Made by a program: the position numbers and the translations under genes
In this document: positions 13,148 to 13,505 of the stretch, one piece after another
Layout of the letters: every line of letters starts with the position of its first letter
Numbering within the stretch: the stretch's first letter is position 1
Source: an uncultured Clostridia bacterium
GTDB lineage: Bacteria > Bacillota_A > Clostridia > Oscillospirales > Oscillospiraceae
Assembly: GCA_947166955.1 (NCBI GenBank)
Contig: CAMVGI010000010.1
Location: forward strand, 1 to 13,505
Direction of reading: 5' to 3'
DNA: 13,505 bases
Notes under the pieces: model-generated
Seen by the model: only the letters and a program-made list of their open reading frames with translations
Databases searched by the model: none
Told to the model about the DNA's origin: nothing

Positions 13148-13372
13148 ATGTTGATTGAAAACATTTTTATCACGGGCTTAAAGGACATCGTTAAGACCGC
13201 ATACGGCGGCGCGGACGAGCCGAACCACGACTGGCAGACGGCCATCGATATGTGGCTCGCGAAGAGCCATGCGGCGGACGGAATGAACCCTAACCGCGTA
13301 GCACAGCAGAGAAGCGACTTCCTTCAGTACGTGCAGGGCAAGAAGTTCGACAAGGACGGGAACCAGATATGA
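13148..13372 (+). CDS. Small unknown protein before the holin
   Basis: A 74-aa protein, MLIENIFITGLKDIVKTAYGG then DEPNHDWQTAIDMWLAKSHAADGMNPNRVAQQRSDFLQYVQGKKFDKDGNQI. Soluble and mostly helical, with no cysteines and a near-neutral charge; the first 15 residues are amphipathic rather than a true membrane span. GAAAGGATG (about 13135-13143) precedes the ATG. The stop overlaps the holin start as ATGA, so translation of the holin is coupled to it. Family unknown; the position suggests a lysis-module or virion accessory protein. Confidence 0.65.
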   Translation: MLIENIFITGLKDIVKTAYGGADEPNHDWQTAIDMWLAKSHAADGMNPNRVAQQRSDFLQYVQGKKFDKDGNQI

Positions 13373-13505
13373 GGCAGAACAGGTTCAAGAGTTGGGCGCT
13401 GTGGATGAGCATTGCGGCTCTCGTGGTGTTCCTCGTTCAGCAGTTTGCGGGCATAGACATCTCCTCGCCCGTGAACGAGATAATGACGCTGGTGCTGCCT
13501 ATACT
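13369..13505 (+). CDS. Phage holin, 3' end outside window
   Basis: The first 45 residues of a protein starting MRQNRFKSWALWMSIAALVV. It has a basic N-terminus, a hydrophobic helix (about residues 9-27, ALWMSIAALVVFLVQQFAG), a short polar turn (IDISSPVNE) and the beginning of a second hydrophobic helix (IMTLVLPI). The R-F-K-S-W-A-x-W motif followed by two helices separated by a polar loop resembles the small holin families of Firmicutes phages. It would form membrane lesions that let endolysin reach the wall at the end of infection. The start overlaps the preceding stop (ATGA). An endolysin gene is expected just after the window. Confidence 0.75.
   Translation, partial: MRQNRFKSWALWMSIAALVVFLVQQFAGIDISSPVNEIMTLVLPI

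Noticed and set aside
1..13505. Stop-codon recoding, because a Trp tRNA is encoded
   Set aside because: The anticodon is CCA, which reads only UGG, and TGA ends many genes at sensible places with ATGA overlaps.
1..13505. CRISPR array, insertion sequence or integrase/attachment site
   Set aside because: No regularly spaced repeats, no transposase or recombinase frame, and no direct repeat flanking the tRNA that would mark an att site were seen.

Overview
The window is the late-gene end of a tailed bacteriophage (Caudoviricetes) genome or prophage. Everything readable belongs to a phage: terminase subunits, portal, scaffold, capsid, connector, tail spike and holin, plus small regulatory genes. 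The host is probably a Gram-positive bacterium of the Clostridia. The support is near-consensus Shine-Dalgarno sequences (AAGGAGG type) before most genes, a SleB-type cell wall hydrolase, an ArpU/sigma-like late regulator and a holin resembling those of Firmicutes phages. Base composition is moderately GC rich by eye. TGA, TAA and TAG all act as ordinary stops, so I see no stop-codon recoding. There is no integrase, so lytic versus temperate lifestyle cannot be decided here.

Layout. 1-1397 (+): 3' part of a SleB-like hydrolase gene, a small four-cysteine protein, a sigma-region-4-like regulator, and two tandem paralogous CxxC/CxxC mini-proteins, closed by a hairpin that can terminate in both directions. 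1418-2005 (-): an inverted three-gene cassette of very small proteins (61-aa acidic, 60-aa ribbon-helix-helix, 70-aa very acidic). It is driven by a strong promoter with an A/T-rich upstream element and a perfect inverted repeat between -35 and -10. 2006-2255: divergent intergenic region with that promoter and, on the + side, hairpins and a terminator-like element before the packaging genes. 2256-8681 (+): small terminase, large terminase, a 640-residue portal with a zinc-ribbon insertion, a folded non-coding stretch and a tRNA-Trp-like gene, a 52-aa basic protein, scaffold, a probable decoration protein and the major capsid protein, followed by a short terminator. 8718-13505 (+): head-tail connector candidate, a 1176-aa beta-helix tail spike, a small membrane protein, two unknown small proteins and the start of a holin that runs off the window.

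How they work together. The late regulator probably turns on the rightward packaging and head genes. TerS/TerL pump DNA through the portal into a scaffolded capsid, the connector seals the head, the spike recognises and probably cleaves host surface glycan, and the holin plus hydrolase release progeny. No tape measure, tail tube or sheath gene lies between the capsid and the spike. With the large portal, this favours a short-tailed (podovirus-like) virion, though tail genes could lie outside the window.

The most novel items are the inverted acidic mini-cassette with its own RHH-type regulator (a candidate anti-defence moron), the multi-hairpin RNA between portal and tRNA, and the tRNA-Trp whose acceptor stem does not pair properly.
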